Both the position numbers and the translations under genes were made by a program. A stretch of 64,000 nucleotides of DNA from Nematopogon swammerdamellus (taxonomy: Eukaryota; Arthropoda; Insecta; Lepidoptera; Adelidae): NCBI GenBank assembly GCA_946902875.1, contig OX336338.1:11895971-11959970 (forward strand). The letters run 5' to 3'. Shown piece by piece: positions 20,690 to 33,410 of the stretch (position 1 is its first letter; each line of letters starts with the position of its first letter). The notes under the pieces are model-generated. The model was not told the origin of the DNA, did no database searches, and saw nothing but the letters and a program-made list of their open reading frames with translations.

Positions 20690-20960
20690 GCTTCCCCTCT
20701 GCTGGCAGGGACCTAAGGGATATGACTCCCTTTTTATATTACTAGGTGGTAGGGTTTAACCCGCCCGGGTTGGTACCACCGCACTGAATGAAAGGTCGGT
20801 CGAAACGGCTATGTAAATAGTTTGTGTTTTCCGTCCAGTTCAGTGTAGCCGGCACGACCGAAGGGAAGGCTGACGTAGCACCAAGTTCACCCGGTCTTAT
20901 GGGCTGACATCACGGATGCTTGATGTAGTCAACCTTGTCGGAGTCCATAAAAAAAACCTA
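20690..20960 (-). repeat. Dispersed repeat, inverse of the 45.3-45.6 kb copy
   Basis: Contains 'gtagggtttaacccgcccg', 'gaaaggtcggtcgaaacgg' and 'atgggctgacatcacgga'. Each is found as reverse complement at 45345-45540. It is non-coding; part of it is shared with the repeat at 23140-23230. Confidence 0.75.
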
Positions 20961-23035
20961 ATTTATAAAATCGATTAGGTGTATGTTCGTACCTCCATCC
21001 GTCTGTCACACACACCGTCCGAGGTGATTATTCCGGAGAGTAAAGATCAATAAATCTAAAAACATCTAATAAAGTAGTCAATTTAGTCCACATTAGCTAT
21101 GCGGACAAGAAGAAAATGGCTACGGAACCCTTTGTGTTTGAACAACGTTCGCACTTAACAGGCTTTTTCAGTATGTTGGTTTAGCTCAGTATCAAAGTGA
21201 GTTGGTACTGACTGAACACTTATTGAGCGAGGCGTCATTCGTACGTGCTTTCATCATCAAAACATTTTTTTTTTATATCGTTTGCGGTTTAATTTAATAA
21301 TAATTTGTTTCTACTGTATTAGCGCATAATATGCACTTAGCTTCTTTACTTTAGTAAAGTTACACACAACAACTAAGTAAGCAATGCCTTCCCTGTGTGA
21401 CTTCCTAACCACTATCTTGGCTTGGCCTAACTTCAATACCTACGAAAGCTCTGATTCCTAATATAACCGAGCGTGCAAGAAATCTTCTTTGAAGCGAAGA
21501 CAACTGCAACTGCATTGTTTATCTCGGATGCAATTATATTCGAAGAAGATTTGATTATATTCATCCCTCTCTACCCCGTGAAATCTACCATCGTGCGAGC
21601 GAGCAGGGCCGCCTTTACAACGAAACGTTTTCTATAGAAATATTGATAAAAGGACTACAATGGTGTACGGTACGGATGGTGTATTTGATCTGGCAACGTA
21701 GCAATCCACATGTTCTTGTGAACATCGTTGGCAACGGTGCAAAAAACACCTTTTTTTATTTCCTATTGCATCGTGTAGTATAAACGATGAATCTTTATGC
21801 TTTAGGCGAGCCGAGAAGTGGAAGAGTTCTAAGTTTTTACCATTTAAAAATTATAGTAGATGAACCAAAGTACCCGGCTCCGCTTGGGTTGATTTCTATT
21901 TTGGTTTCCTACTGTGCGTGAAATACCTACTTGGTTGGTTGGTTGGCTAGCTTGGCGTAATTAAGTATGTACCTACATTTCTAGTACTGAATGCAACCTT
22001 TCTAACTTTCAGTAAGTATCTATATTTATCTATCTCTGTATTATGTATATTTAAATTTACCTGATAATCATAGTAACATTTATCTCTAAAATTATAAATC
22101 TAATTAACAAGTTCGAACATCGAGGAACAAGGATCACGTCAATTTAGCCGCAATACAATCGAGTCAAAATAATTTCAACAGCTGCTAGACGAATCCTGTG
22201 TCGCTCTCCTCGCTCGCTAGAAATCACGAACACACGCACACTTCTACAACAACGACACGATGCTTACACACACAGTCACCTCACACAGTTTGAAAAAACA
22301 CATTTCGGCCAAAAAAACTAATATTATTATCCTGGCATGGCATTAAAAGATCATTTTCTTTGAGGGAATTTCTACTCTATTATCTATGAGCGAGAGTCCT
22401 TTTCTCGGACCTCGGTTACGAGTTTCTGAGTGCACAATGGCGATTAACCGGCGCGTTATCATCTTGATGTTTAGACAGCGATTTATGGGACGAGCGAGCG
22501 AAATTAGACCCGAATTCGAATGCGGCTAAGTCGATAATCCTCTGTCGCCGAAATGAGTAGACGTGGAATTTTACTTCTACGAAATAGTTATGAAGAAAAA
22601 AGTGAGTGGATTTTGTATCGTTGTTGGCTGCACGATGCACGTTGCAGTAATGCACTTTGGATTTTGGATATATTCTACGCGGCTGGCGCTCCGCTGCGCT
22701 GCATACGTTACACTGAATATACGATTTCAACGATCGTTACATCAAACAGGGTTTTATGTTTTCTATTTACAGTAAATTCAACCTATGTTTCACTCAGATA
22801 TGTTTGTACATACAGGTAATGCGTCACAGAGATTTCCTAAGAAGGGAAGGCAAAATAAATATTACATACAAGGTTTTTACCAGATAGCACATAAAACGAT
22901 GGGACGATGGGTGTGAACTCACGGTGGTGTGGCCTACTTCAAGTGTGACAATATATTGTCCATGCCATTTAACACAGTCCATATACTTACCTAAACTAGA
23001 AAGAAAATAATGTAACATTTCGGTCAGCTTTCAAA
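20961..23035. other. No gene seen; repeat scraps
   Basis: A truncated 'ttccgtacctcc' repeat piece at about 20965-21175 ends 'gttcgcacttaacaggcttttt'. The remainder is AT-rich. Overlapping frames at 22416-22819 on both strands give no recognisable protein and lack clear splice signals. Confidence 0.4.
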
Positions 23036-23039
23036 GGTG

Positions 23040-23415
23040 AGGTTAATTCACTTAGAGAGGCCTAGCGCTAAAGGGCGACAGGATAGCCACTTCACACCTT
23101 GGCGCGGTCCTTCCACCGTGTCATGCAGCAGGTGGTTTTTTTTTCTTTATCATGGAAACTGACACGTTTGGCTACATCACCTACTATATCGGTGATGTCA
23201 GCCCATAACACCTTAGTGAACTAGGTGCAATATCAGTGCTTCCCTTCGGTCGTGCCTCGTGCGTCGTGGATCTTCGTGCCTTACTTGCTGCATGATAGTT
23301 ATCTTGTCCTAAAACTTTGCTAAGTGTGGTAGTCGGTGCTGTGCTGTAATTTACCAGAGTTCTTGCAGCACAACACCGATTAATCTGCTTACCCCGATTG
23401 TTGGCATATAGCGTG
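23040..23415 (+). repeat. Dispersed repeat, 'gtgctgtaatttac' family (longer copy)
   Basis: Joins an upstream part ('atggaaactgacacgtttgg', 'gatgtcagcccataacacc') also found at 45315-45375 to the hairpin core 'gtgctgtaatttaccagag'/'cttgcagcacaacaccg' found at 5.2, 38.5, 44.4 and 58.1 kb. This longer copy suggests that the two pieces belong to one element. Confidence 0.75.
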
Positions 23416-26325
23416 TGGTAGGTAGGTAGGAGGTCTAATGATATATACATATGAGTACCTACATATAATTTGTGATCTAGACACGACGACTCTAGCTAGA
23501 TATCTATAGTAGTATCTTATAGTATATCTATACTATAGTAGAACAGTAGCAGCAGACTAGCAGGACCAAACTACGATACTACCTAGATGTACCTTCGTAG
23601 TATGTAATGTACCTTCCCTATGTAAAGAAAAAAAAGAAAAAAAAGTTAATTCATATGTGCAACTGAAAGAAACTGGTCATGTTGTCACAGAAAGGCAACG
23701 CATAAGCTATTCACTTGACACGGATATGCCGCTTCGACCTCCAAATTGCGCTTTTTCAATGGGTTTACCTGTTGTGGGGTCAAAATACCAAAAGAGTCGA
23801 AATACCAGATCAAGTTACACTTCCTTGGTCATCCGTACCCGAAATGTCTTTGTGTGGTATTAGCATTACAAAAGAATGACCCCACGTCGCGTCGAGTTGA
23901 GGACATGGATGGGCTTCTCTTTTGTGGTAGTTCCAGCCCGGATTTTTTGGGGCGTAGTTTCGCAACGGTCGACGTCGTCTAGTGCAATGCCGAACACTAC
24001 CCTATTCTACTAGATACATTTTGTACTGAATTAAAAATTAAATTGACAGAACACAAATAAATTACAATTCAGCAATACATGTTGCATATTTTGTTAATAC
24101 TATTTATCAAATTTCTAAAGCGGCTTCTTAACTAAATAGGTAGGTACCTACTTATATATAAAAATATCTGCAAGTGAGACCTATTCTAAAATACGTAAAA
24201 ATCACTCAAATAAATAAATAATATTAAGAAATTAACTTTTGTGAGTTACCTACGTCACTACGAGGACGAGACACCTAGGTATATAAAAGAGCATTGCAAA
24301 TGCATCATGCACCACGTCATGTTATAGTTCCAGGCTCACAACCGTGACATCAGAAAATGCAGTCTGTGGCGTGCAATGAAGCTACGTACGAATATTGTTC
24401 GCAGCCCCCTCCCTCCGCTTCTATCAATATATTCTATCATCTGATGCACAATGTTGCACTCCGCGAATGTGTAGCAATGCAACGAGTAAATAAAGGGATG
24501 ATATATTGTCGACGATGCCTCATGTGATTTCGGAGTAAAAAAAACACACTTCCCCCGGCCGAGCTGCCAAGGTGCATTCCACTAGGGATGCACCACACTA
24601 CGATACTCTGGTGACGTCGATGCTAGAACACTTATTCGTGTCAATAATTACGTATAGGTAGGTATTTTAATGCGTTTTTAGAAACATGAGGCATGAATTT
24701 CTTATTTTAGATGTCGACTGAACAAATCAATTTAAATCAGCGGAAGAAATTTTCCCACTTATGTTCTCGTTACTTCTCTATGGCTAGATTAAGCATCTTG
24801 CTTTTTTTCAGCATATTGATCTGAATATGAATCTGAATTTCCCCGGAACACTCCGCTCCAACCCCGGTCCAAATTTTTTTGAAATTGTTTATTGAGTTAT
24901 ATAGATTTTATTTTCTTTAATAACAATTATTTTTAAAATTTTAATAAATTTTTTCCACTCCTTTCAATGAAATATTTATTCTAATAAACATTCGCGCGAC
25001 ACGGTTCCCATGCAATTTATGGATGTTTTATTTTAATATATATATTATATATAAACTTAAAATAAAACTTAAAACTTCAAAGTATAATAATTAATAACAG
25101 AGTAAACTTAAAAACATTAGAAGTATGTGTTCTTTACATCTTGTAAAATTTTATATCTGTACGTAAAAAAACTACATTTTATGTGTAAGTTTTTACACAT
25201 AAAATGTGCATCATGGATTCTATCGGATTTCTCACTAAACAAATCCTTAGGATCTTCTAATTTTAACCAAACAGTGTACAATGGATTTTTTTTATTTACA
25301 TTAATTGTCCCGAATAAATGGAATCTTGAAACAATGAAAAACATAATAAATAATATTTAGGTAAGTGTGGGCATTTCATCGCCAAGAGAATTCGCACCTG
25401 CACACACATCCCACCCCTAGTTAAAGGTAATCGTTGTGGGAAACTATTATAGCCAGCTCGCTCTCCACCCCTATTCTTGTCTTGTTCTATCAAAGATCTT
25501 TCGTCTAACCTTACCGAATAGAAAGTATGCGCATAGAATATAATATCATGTAGCTATGGATCTCGAACAGCTATTGTAGGAGTAAAATTTACAAAGAAGT
25601 TTTGAATTGATTTTCGATCTGGAATTCTTAAAATAGGATTATATAGGCACATTCGAGACTGATTTAGGTATCGCGAGCTCTTCGAGCGAAAGGCCATGAA
25701 AGCATTAACTCATTGTTACGTACATACCTATAAGATTCTGTGTAATAATAGTTTTCCTTATGTCTTCAAAGTTCAGCATAATTAAAAAATACCTCCCTGC
25801 AAATTCAATACCACAGAACAAATCAAAATATTGTATTTTCTTATGGTCTTCGGCTGGATTTCGAAGATTTCTGATACGTAGGTACTTTGGTAAAATAGTG
25901 ATTGTTTTTCCTATAATTCTCTTTAGCTAGAACCTGTGCTGGAAACACATAAATTTTGTAAATGTCTAAATTATGTCTAAATGTTTTGTAAATGTGTAAA
26001 TTAAATAAATGGAAAAACCAAAATCGCTTGCGTACTGGTAGGTTTTGGTACTTAATTGCCTACATAGCTACACTAATATCTCATCTGGGGTCTTAAACCT
26101 AACTAAGTTTTAATGTAATATTTTAGTTTTTAGTTTCGGACATAGGAAAGAAAATTTTCTTCAAATGAGTAGAATAGGTAGATCCCAGGGGGGAATTCCC
26201 TTGTTAGCCATACCTAACAGTTGATGGTAAAATAATTTCTACAAAATTATTTTAATGAATAACTGGTAGTATGGTCCTTTGTTAGTTTGGAAATAGTTCG
26301 CCCATATCATCTGTAGGTGCCACAC
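23416..26325. other. No gene seen; one short hairpin
   Basis: AT-rich with no supported exon. A frame at 23657-23982 overlaps in two phases without a recognisable domain. A perfect 15-bp hairpin occurs at 25174-25207 (arms 'acattttatgtgtaa', loop 4 nt). No target for it is apparent. Confidence 0.4.
25174..25207. repeat. Perfect 15-bp hairpin
   Basis: Arms 25174-25188 and 25193-25207, loop 'gttt'. AT-rich and lying in unassigned DNA. Confidence 0.65.
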
Positions 26326-26328
26326 TAG

Positions 26329-26821
26329 AGATGCCGATCGGTTTAAATACAATAAGTTGCACACCGAATAATACCAAAAATTTGGTATAAAACCGGTATA
26401 ATACCGATAGATCACCGTTGCTTTGGTGACTAACGTAAAAAAATCATTAGCGCATAAATAACATTAAAAAGGACGTTTAGTACTCCCGCATAAGGTTGAT
26501 TCTTGGTTTAGTAGGTAGGTAGTATGCCCCCGCGAGGCCGCCCGTAACGCCAAAGAGCGCGTGCACCTAGATCGGTATAAAACGGATAAGTCACCGTTGC
26601 TTTGGTGACTAACGGCTCATTTACACTGAGGCAACAACGGCCGACATTGTGGCATGCTACACTGTAGCATGCAACAATGTTGATCGATGTTGCACACGCT
26701 AAACAGCGACAACATTCAACAAAATACAAGCATATCCAAGCACGCACCGCACGCCGTACGTGTGTATGGGAATGGGACGGTTCGATTGACATGTGGCGTG
26801 CGCGGTGCGGCATCTCTAGAT
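26329..26821. mobile_element. MITE-like element with short inverted ends
   Basis: The left end 'ctagagatgccg' and the right end 'cggcatctctag' are inverse copies about 490 bp apart. The interior has a palindrome ('gcatgctacactgtagcatgc', bases 2-20 symmetric) near 26650-26670. It also has 'ggtataataccg' strings, which recur near 33030-33065. It has no coding capacity. The short end match makes this tentative. Confidence 0.45.
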
Positions 26822-27059
26822 AGAAGTACCTACCTGGGTTAGAATTAAATTGTTTTTTTTAAATGGTGTGGTCAAACGAAAAAAATATGCAATTTAATTA
26901 ATACTATACAATACAGGGTGAAATTTTTATGTTTTGTATTTATGCTACGCCACAATGTAAATTAGCCTTAACCTACAAGTTATGCATTCATAACATTATA
27001 TTGTCAGTAGTACATATAACTTTATTTCGTAAAGATTAAGGTTCAAAATAATAAATAAC

Positions 27060-27205
27060 ACTCAAGCGGGGCGGTGGCGCTCTCAAAGAACAGAAAGCCT
27101 AGCTAGACTAGCCGCGCTGCCGCCGCAGGCGGCGAGCGTCAAAGCGCGGCGGCGAACGTCAAAGCGCGGCGGCGAGCGTCAAAGCGCGGCGGCACGCTTT
27201 GCGTC
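27060..27205. repeat. GC-rich minisatellite, about 23-bp unit
   Basis: 'gcggcggcgagcgtcaaagc' repeats about three times between 27125 and 27195, with one a-for-g variant. Flanks are AT-rich. Confidence 0.8.
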
Positions 27206-27594
27206 GAGCGGCTTACTTGGTAGATGTCAAAGCTTTAATACTTCCGGTATTCTCGAAATTGTACTTTATGTCCATGCCATAGAGCTGAAGAGCGCGCTAC
27301 TCACAATGAGGAATCAACCAGAAATAGGTACTAATATCTAATATGCACATGCAGTTTCAATGTATTATATTTATGAATATGTATAATTATGTATTGATTA
27401 GGAATTACGTAATTTTTGTATATTTATTAAAGTAGTAGGTAGTAAGTAAGTAGGTAGGTATTGTAAAAAAAAATCTACTTTTAAATAAATAAAAGTACGA
27501 TAATACTGATTAATGTAATGAAATGAATGACACAGTAGGCATTAACATAAGCTTTACTCGTAGTGCGTATTGTATAAAGTTTCATCATTGGGAA

Positions 27595-27668
27595 AGTTTC
27601 ATTCCCATTTCATTGGGAAAGGTCCGTGGCCAGCAGTGAGACATTAAAAGGGCTGTTGAAGAAGAAAA
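27595..27668 (+). repeat. LINE 3' tail remnant
   Basis: 'ggtccgtggccagcagtgag' followed by 'acattaaaagggctgttgaa' matches the familiar '(g)gccgtggcccagcagtggg ... aggctgatga' 3' tail of arthropod non-LTR elements. Only the tail is present. Confidence 0.55.
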
Positions 27669-27951
27669 GAGGATTATAAAATTTTTGACACTGTCGAATG
27701 ACAACATCCATTTATGACGTATTTCGTGATTTCGTGACGGCCGGGCTGGCCCGGTTGGCGGGCTAGCCCGGCTAGCCCGGTTGGCCTAGCGATATGACGA
27801 CACGATCTGTCACGACTCGTGTTCGTGCTCAGTTTCGTGTCCATTTCCGACACGTGTGTAGATATGAGCGCCGATAACTACCCGATCGGCGGCGGCGCGC
27901 CGACTCAAAATTGTCGGCGGCGGCGGCGTTGTCGGCGGCGCGACTTTGTAT

Positions 27952-28226
27952 GGGCGCGTTCCGGTAGAAAGCTGTTAGCGTGCGCCGATGTACTAGCGCC
28001 GACCGGCGCCGACCAGCGCTGGTTGTTGACGCATACAATCTCCATAGGGCGTGTTCAGGTAGAAAGCTGGTAGCCGGCGCCGATGTACCAGCGCCGACCG
28101 GGGCCGACCAGCGCTGGTTGTTGACGCAGACAGTCTCCATAGGGCGCGTTCAGGTAGAAAGCTGGTGGCAGGCGCCGATGTACCAGCGCCGACCAGCGGT
28201 GGTAGTTAAGGCAGACAGTCGCCATA
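27952..28226 (+). repeat. Three tandem 95-bp units
   Basis: Each unit starts 'gggcgcgttcaggtagaaag' (with small changes) and includes 'cgccgatgtaccagcgccga' and 'gctggttgttgacgca'. The third copy lacks about 12 nt. The overlapping open frames in several phases (27829-28324) are repeat artefacts. Confidence 0.9.
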
Positions 28227-29009
28227 CTTCGTGCCGAACCAGCGCCTATAAGCGCCGACAAACTCCGAGAAACGCGGATCGGCGCTGTCGTTTGCGAGAA
28301 ACGAACGTGTCTCACTGTTCGTGAATGTTTATTAAAATTGTAAAAAAATGTGTACTGACATTTTGATTTCGTTAGTATTTAGTAGACCTGTAGTAGTGTG
28401 GGATAAAAGAGATAGAAGACACCAAAATAGATACGTGGTGGATAAATGTTGGAATGTTTTCTGAGTTTGAGAAACACATTGTCTAATAGAAAAAGGTCTT
28501 CATCCGATGAGCCCGAGATTTTCATTTTCACACTACCTACCTACTCAGTCACACAGATTTATCAGCTTCTACCGGCTTTCTTTATGTAGCAACTACCGGC
28601 GCCATGGACGAAATATACTGGACTTATCATTAACGTCGTCAACAAAGCCAACCGGGGTCGCCGCGGAAGGGGTAAGAAGACGGCGAGGGAGCGGGGACGT
28701 TGCGTATGCGATGTTTTTCCATCTCTGTCAATCACGCAGTCGCACAGTATTTCTTTCCTCGTCTACGAATTCACCTACACACACTTAAAGAGGAGAAAGA
28801 GATAAGGCGATCGAGTGCCTTCGTGAGTGAGCGAGATGCAGTTCAGGCAGTAAGTGAGCCTGACGCCCGTGCGTGGTTACTCCCGCTCGCCTATGTATGA
28901 TCGGTCCAGTATATTTCGTCCATGACCGGCGCCGACCAGCGCCCGTCGGCGCTGGTACATCGGCGCCGGCTACCAGCTTTCTACCTGAACGCGCCGATAT
29001 GCGAGCGCG

Positions 29010-29685
29010 TCCAAGATAAAGATGATTCTGTATACTTATTAATTAAATTTGTAGCTATTTTAATGGTAGAGCCCGAGTCGGTCACCAAGACAATATCGTT
29101 TTGTGTTAACATATTTTTTTCTTCGAAAAGTCTATCGGTGCGATCAATCTTAACCCGCCACTGACCCGAGTGCACCAGCCTTGCGGCCATAGCACCCGCA
29201 CAGCGCCGCGACCTCATCATGGAACAATCATTTGAGAGCCGCTGCACGCAGGGAGGCCCGCTGCCTGAGCCGATGGTCTGGCTCAGGTGACGCGCATTGA
29301 TTGCGGTCCAGCCTCCCACTTGGAGGGACTCATAAAGGCGTTCTGAGTCCCCCCCTTGGAGTGCACCGACTCCGAAGATTGCCCCCATCTACGTCATGCG
29401 TCCGTCAGTCTGCGTCCCTGATGGGAGACAACGTCACAAGACAGCGACTTGTCTACCCGGTCCTCGCGACCCAATTCGCCCCAGCGTCTGCGTACGTCAG
29501 TCGGTCCTCGCGCCTATTTTAGTACTCTAGCGGAGCTCACCATGCCTCGCCCTGCGTCGTGGGGGCGCTGACAGCCACCCCTCTTTTCCCGCTGCTCTTT
29601 TCGGTTACGACGACTTCTGCTGTTCTGTTTTTCGGCCACTATTCTTTTTGGCTAGGGCGGAGACAGGTGAGCTGTCCCCCCTGGG
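29010..29685 (-). repeat. 3' untranslated region of the R1-like element
   Basis: On the minus strand this follows the reverse transcriptase stop codon. It includes 'gactcagaacgcctttatga' and 'gtccctccaagtgggaggct', blocks that look like the 3' UTR of R1-clade elements. The 3' boundary is placed where the foldback right arm begins (about 29005). There is no clear poly(A). Confidence 0.45.
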
Positions 29686-31935
29686 CTACACGTCGCCGTC
29701 ACGTCCCGTCCTGTCGAGTCCGTCGTGCGCTGCGTGTCCCGTTCTGTCGTGGTCGTCTGCGTCCCCAGCGTGCTCGTCCCCCGTCGTCAGTTCGTCCGCA
29801 AAAGTTCTGTCGGCCCCTATGTCAGCCCGTTTCCGGAACCACCCGGCTGCGAATCTCTTGAATGCGGAGAAGTTCTCCTCCGACGAGACGAGGTCCGCGT
29901 AGTACACCGGCCCCCCGTTCCGCGCGGTCACCTCTGCCACCATACTGTCCCTTTCATTCTCGTATAGCACGCAGTGCCATACGGCGTGGTCGGCATCCTC
30001 TCTTCCGGTCCCGCATTCGCACATCTCACTCTCAGCCAGTCCCAGGTCATACAGCTTACCCCGGAAGTTGCCATGTCCTGTGAGGAGCTGCGACGTTCGG
30101 TGGTCTGGTTGCACCCAGTGACTTCTCAGCCTCACCCCGACGTGTGGAAAGAACCTGTGGAGGTGCCTACCTGTCGTGGCCGCGTCCCACCTCTCCTGCC
30201 AGAGGTCTAAGACCTCTTGCCTGATGGCTCGCCTGCTACTCAGGAATTCCTCCCGGCTCCCCGCCCGTTCCTTTGCGCACCACGTCCTCCCAGCCTGGAG
30301 CACCTCCAGGTCTCCGGGGAGGACGCCCGCAAGGACCGGTAGGTCCGCTGTGCTGTTTGTCCTGTAAGCCTTGGTCAGAAGGACCAAGGCCTGCCTCTGC
30401 GCGCGTAACAACGGACTACGCACGGCATGCTGTCCGGCTCGGTCGAACCAGCACGCAGCAGCGTAAGTCATCGTGGAGACCCAGGTGCCCGTGTATATAA
30501 TTTTCAGCGTCTTATATTGGATGCCCCAGGATGCCCTCGACACCCGGGACATTTTGCCGAATGATTTGTTCGCCTTCTCCCCGATAACTCGCGCGTGCTG
30601 CGCGAAGCTAAACGTCTGGTCGACCTCTAGGCCAAGAAATGTTGTTGTGAGTTCCGACTTGATGCTCGTCCCTCCCATGCGGACCGTTGGCGGTCGGTTG
30701 ACGAACCGCCCCTTCACCGTCATAGTTTTTGATTTGTTTGGCGCGAAGGCCAGTCGGTTAACTCGGCCCCAGTCTGCCATTAACTCGAGAGCTGCTGCAG
30801 CCCTGCTCTCGATCCCCGCACGAGCATCCGCTTCCACTGATAGGACCACGTCGTCGGCATAGGCCGCGACGTGGCAACCGTCTGGCATGGGAAGGCACAG
30901 CAAGTCGTCGAGCAGTATGTTCCAGAGAAGCGGGCCAAGGACCGATCCCTGCGGGCATCCCATCGTTGAGCGCTTCCATCTCACCCGGTGGCCGCAGAAC
31001 AGCCCGACTCGGCGTTTCGCGAAATACCCCAACAGCATCCGATAGATGTTGGGGGGGCATCCCAGCCGCCGTGCCTTGACCAAGATCATCGGCCACCAGG
31101 CGTTATCAAAGGCGCCGGAAATGTCTAAAAAGACGACCTGGAGGTATTACCGCCGCGTGGTCTTCGCCCTGCTCATCAGCTCGGTGACAGCGCTCACGGT
31201 CGATTTCCCCTTGACGAATCCGTGCTGGTGGGCCGACAGCCGCATGCTCACGCATTCCAGCCGCCGGACCATAAGCCTCTCCAATATCTTCCCTAGGATC
31301 GGGAGGAGGGTAACAGGTCTATAGGCCTTGGGGTCTGATGCAGGCTTACCGTTCCCCTTGGGGAGAACGATAAGCCTCCCGTCCTTCCAGCAGTCGGGGA
31401 AGAGGCCGGCCGCCATGCACTTGTTGAACGTCGTTAGAAGCTCCCAGTTTATGACCTCCCAGGCTTTCTTTACGATTGTGGCTGTAATACCGTCTATTCC
31501 CGGGGCTGTGTCTGGGAGGTCTTTTATGATCGCTCCCAGCTCCTCCATTGTAGCCGGCGGGGCCCCCTCACCACTCGGGGGCACTAGGGCAAGCCCACGT
31601 ATCCTCGTGTGCTGAGGGGTGTCCCGGAGGGGGTTGTCGTCCGGGCAAAGCGCGTGCAACAGATTGTCCATGGCGGATGACACCTCAGATGGGGATGTGC
31701 CTCCGTGTGTCACACCAATGACAACATTCTCCATCGTTGGCCGCCTCCCTTGTGCTGTGCGGTATGCTATTCCCCAGGGTGCTTCGTTTCCGTCAATGGT
31801 GGCCTGCTTCCGGAGGTCTTTCATTCTCGCTTCCTCAATCAGGCTCTTATACTTTCGTCTCAGCGTTCTATATTCAGTCATTGCCTGTTCCAACGCTTGG
31901 GGTCTGTCATTCTTCCTCTTTCGCTGCGATCAGAC
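29686..31935 (-). pseudogene. R1-clade retrotransposon reverse transcriptase, single in-frame stop
   Basis: One frame runs from about 31933 to 29686, interrupted only by TAA at 31149-31147. The N-terminal piece has the finger motifs (LPKGNGKPASDPKAYRPVTL, HQHGFVKGKSTVSAV). Directly after the stop come FLDISGAFDNAWWP (first catalytic Asp, near 31125), GCPQGSVLGPLLWN and YADDVV (30861-30850). The C-terminal region ends with CECG...DADHAVWHC, the Cys/His motif typical of R1-clade ORF2. The 5' part with the endonuclease and gag-like ORF1 is missing; upstream, an in-frame TGA appears at about 31935. The coding region is GC-rich relative to the surroundings. The copy looks young, since a single change broke a frame of about 740 codons. 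It sits inside the foldback element. Confidence 0.88.
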
Positions 31936-32047
31936 TGACAGACCGCGCTCGGTTCGGCGCGCCGACCGCGTTAGGCGGCGGCGGCGGCCTGGCGGAAAGC
32001 GCGGCGGCGGAGGCGCGCCGGCGTGGCGCTCATACCTACACGTGTGC

Positions 32048-33214
32048 CACGTCTGGTCTAGGCCAGCGGTACTCGAGATATGATCTTTTAAAAAAAAAAG
32101 TTACTCCACGATATACACTACCACTAGGTATACGAAGTTTCGTCAAAAAATCCTAAGCCTTCTAGTTCTCGCAGAAAACGGGTTGCCACGGAACCCTCTT
32201 TACGCGAGCTCGACTTGAACTTGACCACTTTCCCATGATTTAAACATATTTGCCCATGATATAAAAAATCTTCAAGATTTGAAACGATGACCTATCGGGT
32301 CGTAGGCAAGCCCTTTCGCGCTGCGCTACATGCAACTTCACTAATGCGTTAAAATTTTCGTATCTGTTGCTGAGCTCGACTCACAGCTACCTATTAGTTT
32401 CGCGGGGATCCTCGCCCTTTCCCCACCGACGACGTGGCCGAAATTCAAGGCCGCGTTCACTATTATTTGCGCCTTAAGGTTGATTTTTAGTTTGCTGGTG
32501 AGTACATACATACATACAACTAACGAACACCTGCGCTGCGTCCGACCGAATCAAAGAATCCGCCCGCACCGCCAAAGAGAGCACGCTCCGCGCCGCGCTG
32601 CGCAGCGCTCCGCGTACATACGCACCCCTTTGTCGGCGCTAGCGGCGGCAGGCAGTCGCTTTGTGCATTCGGTCTCTCTCTTTACAGAAGGACTTGCAGC
32701 TTGAGCGGCTGTGCTTTGATTTTTTTGTTGCCACCAGTCAGTCTGATTCTGTCATTCCGTAAAGCAATACATACGCCACGCGCGCGACACATCCCCGCGA
32801 AAATCAAAATGCCGCACACTGCGTGCGAGGTCTGGCAACATTTTCAAGTCTTAAACACTTCAAATGGGAAGAATCATGTTGCGAGTATATATTGCAAGTT
32901 AACATAGTCAAGATAGTGATATTTAGCATAATACTTGTCAGCTAAGTCAGTACAAACTCCATATATTGGAGCACAAACTTGATTAGTTCACGAATGTGGT
33001 TAGTCACCAAAGTCACGGTGATCTATTGGTATTATACCGGTATTAAACCGTGTCTTATTGAATCATACCGTGTTTTTACAACTCTATGCCACACACACAC
33101 ACAGCACAGCTGCGTTCACTCTTTGCATTGCATGATAATATTGCGCTTACGTTATCTATCACCTACTTAGAGATGTACGTAGATCTTTATAGTATAACTT
33201 TTTTTATATTGAAA
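32048..33214. other. No gene seen; repeat fragments
   Basis: A truncated 'gcgagctcgacttgaacttg' repeat tail is at about 32150-32235. About 32475-32610 shares 'aaggttgatt' and 'ccgccaaagag' phrases with 26490-26560. About 33005-33070 carries 'ggtattataccggtattaaa' strings like the 26.4-kb MITE. No exon is supported. Confidence 0.4.
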
Positions 33215-33410
33215 GCGCGACATATGGCGCCGATCCACCCAAAAGGTGTCTAACGACGCCCATGGACATTCGGTCGTACGCGGGGGTTGCGAATGCCATG
33301 CCGGCCTGACAGGTGCCCATTCACGCCTGTCTTGAAGGACCAGAGACTATACTTGGGGGGAAATATGTGGGCAGGGAGAACGTTCCAGAGTTTACCTTCC
33401 TACCTATTTC
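33215..33410 (-). repeat. Jockey-like LINE 3' end (copy 1)
   Basis: On the minus strand it encodes the usual end of the element (WNxLP-type text degraded), then its 3' UTR with 'gacaggcctgtca'-like spacing and 'cgcgac' near a short A-run. The same sequence lies at 35830-35992 (plus), 40345-40620 (minus) and 42480-42770 (plus). All are 5'-truncated. Confidence 0.7.

Larger units (their letters stand above)
27846..32047. mobile_element. Foldback element with 95-bp repeats, interrupted by an R1-like LINE
   Basis: The outer ends, near 27850-27872 ('cacgtgtgtagatatgagcg') and 32024-32047, are inverse copies with a 2-nt gap. Inside the left end a 95-bp unit repeats at 27952, 28047 and 28142. One inverted unit lies at about 28920-29000. 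A second inverted pair, 'catggacgaaatatactgga' at about 28603 and its inverse at about 28903, nests within. The R1-like element (about 29010-31935) splits the right arm: GC-rich sequence after 31940 pairs with 27870-27910. No transposase of its own is seen. Boundaries are inferred from the pairing only. Confidence 0.5.

Noticed and set aside
28055..28324. Arg-rich frames on both strands
   Set aside because: Translation of the 95-bp tandem units and their complements.
29301..32083. Many plus-strand frames
   Set aside because: Antisense shadows of the GC-rich R1-like reverse transcriptase on the minus strand.
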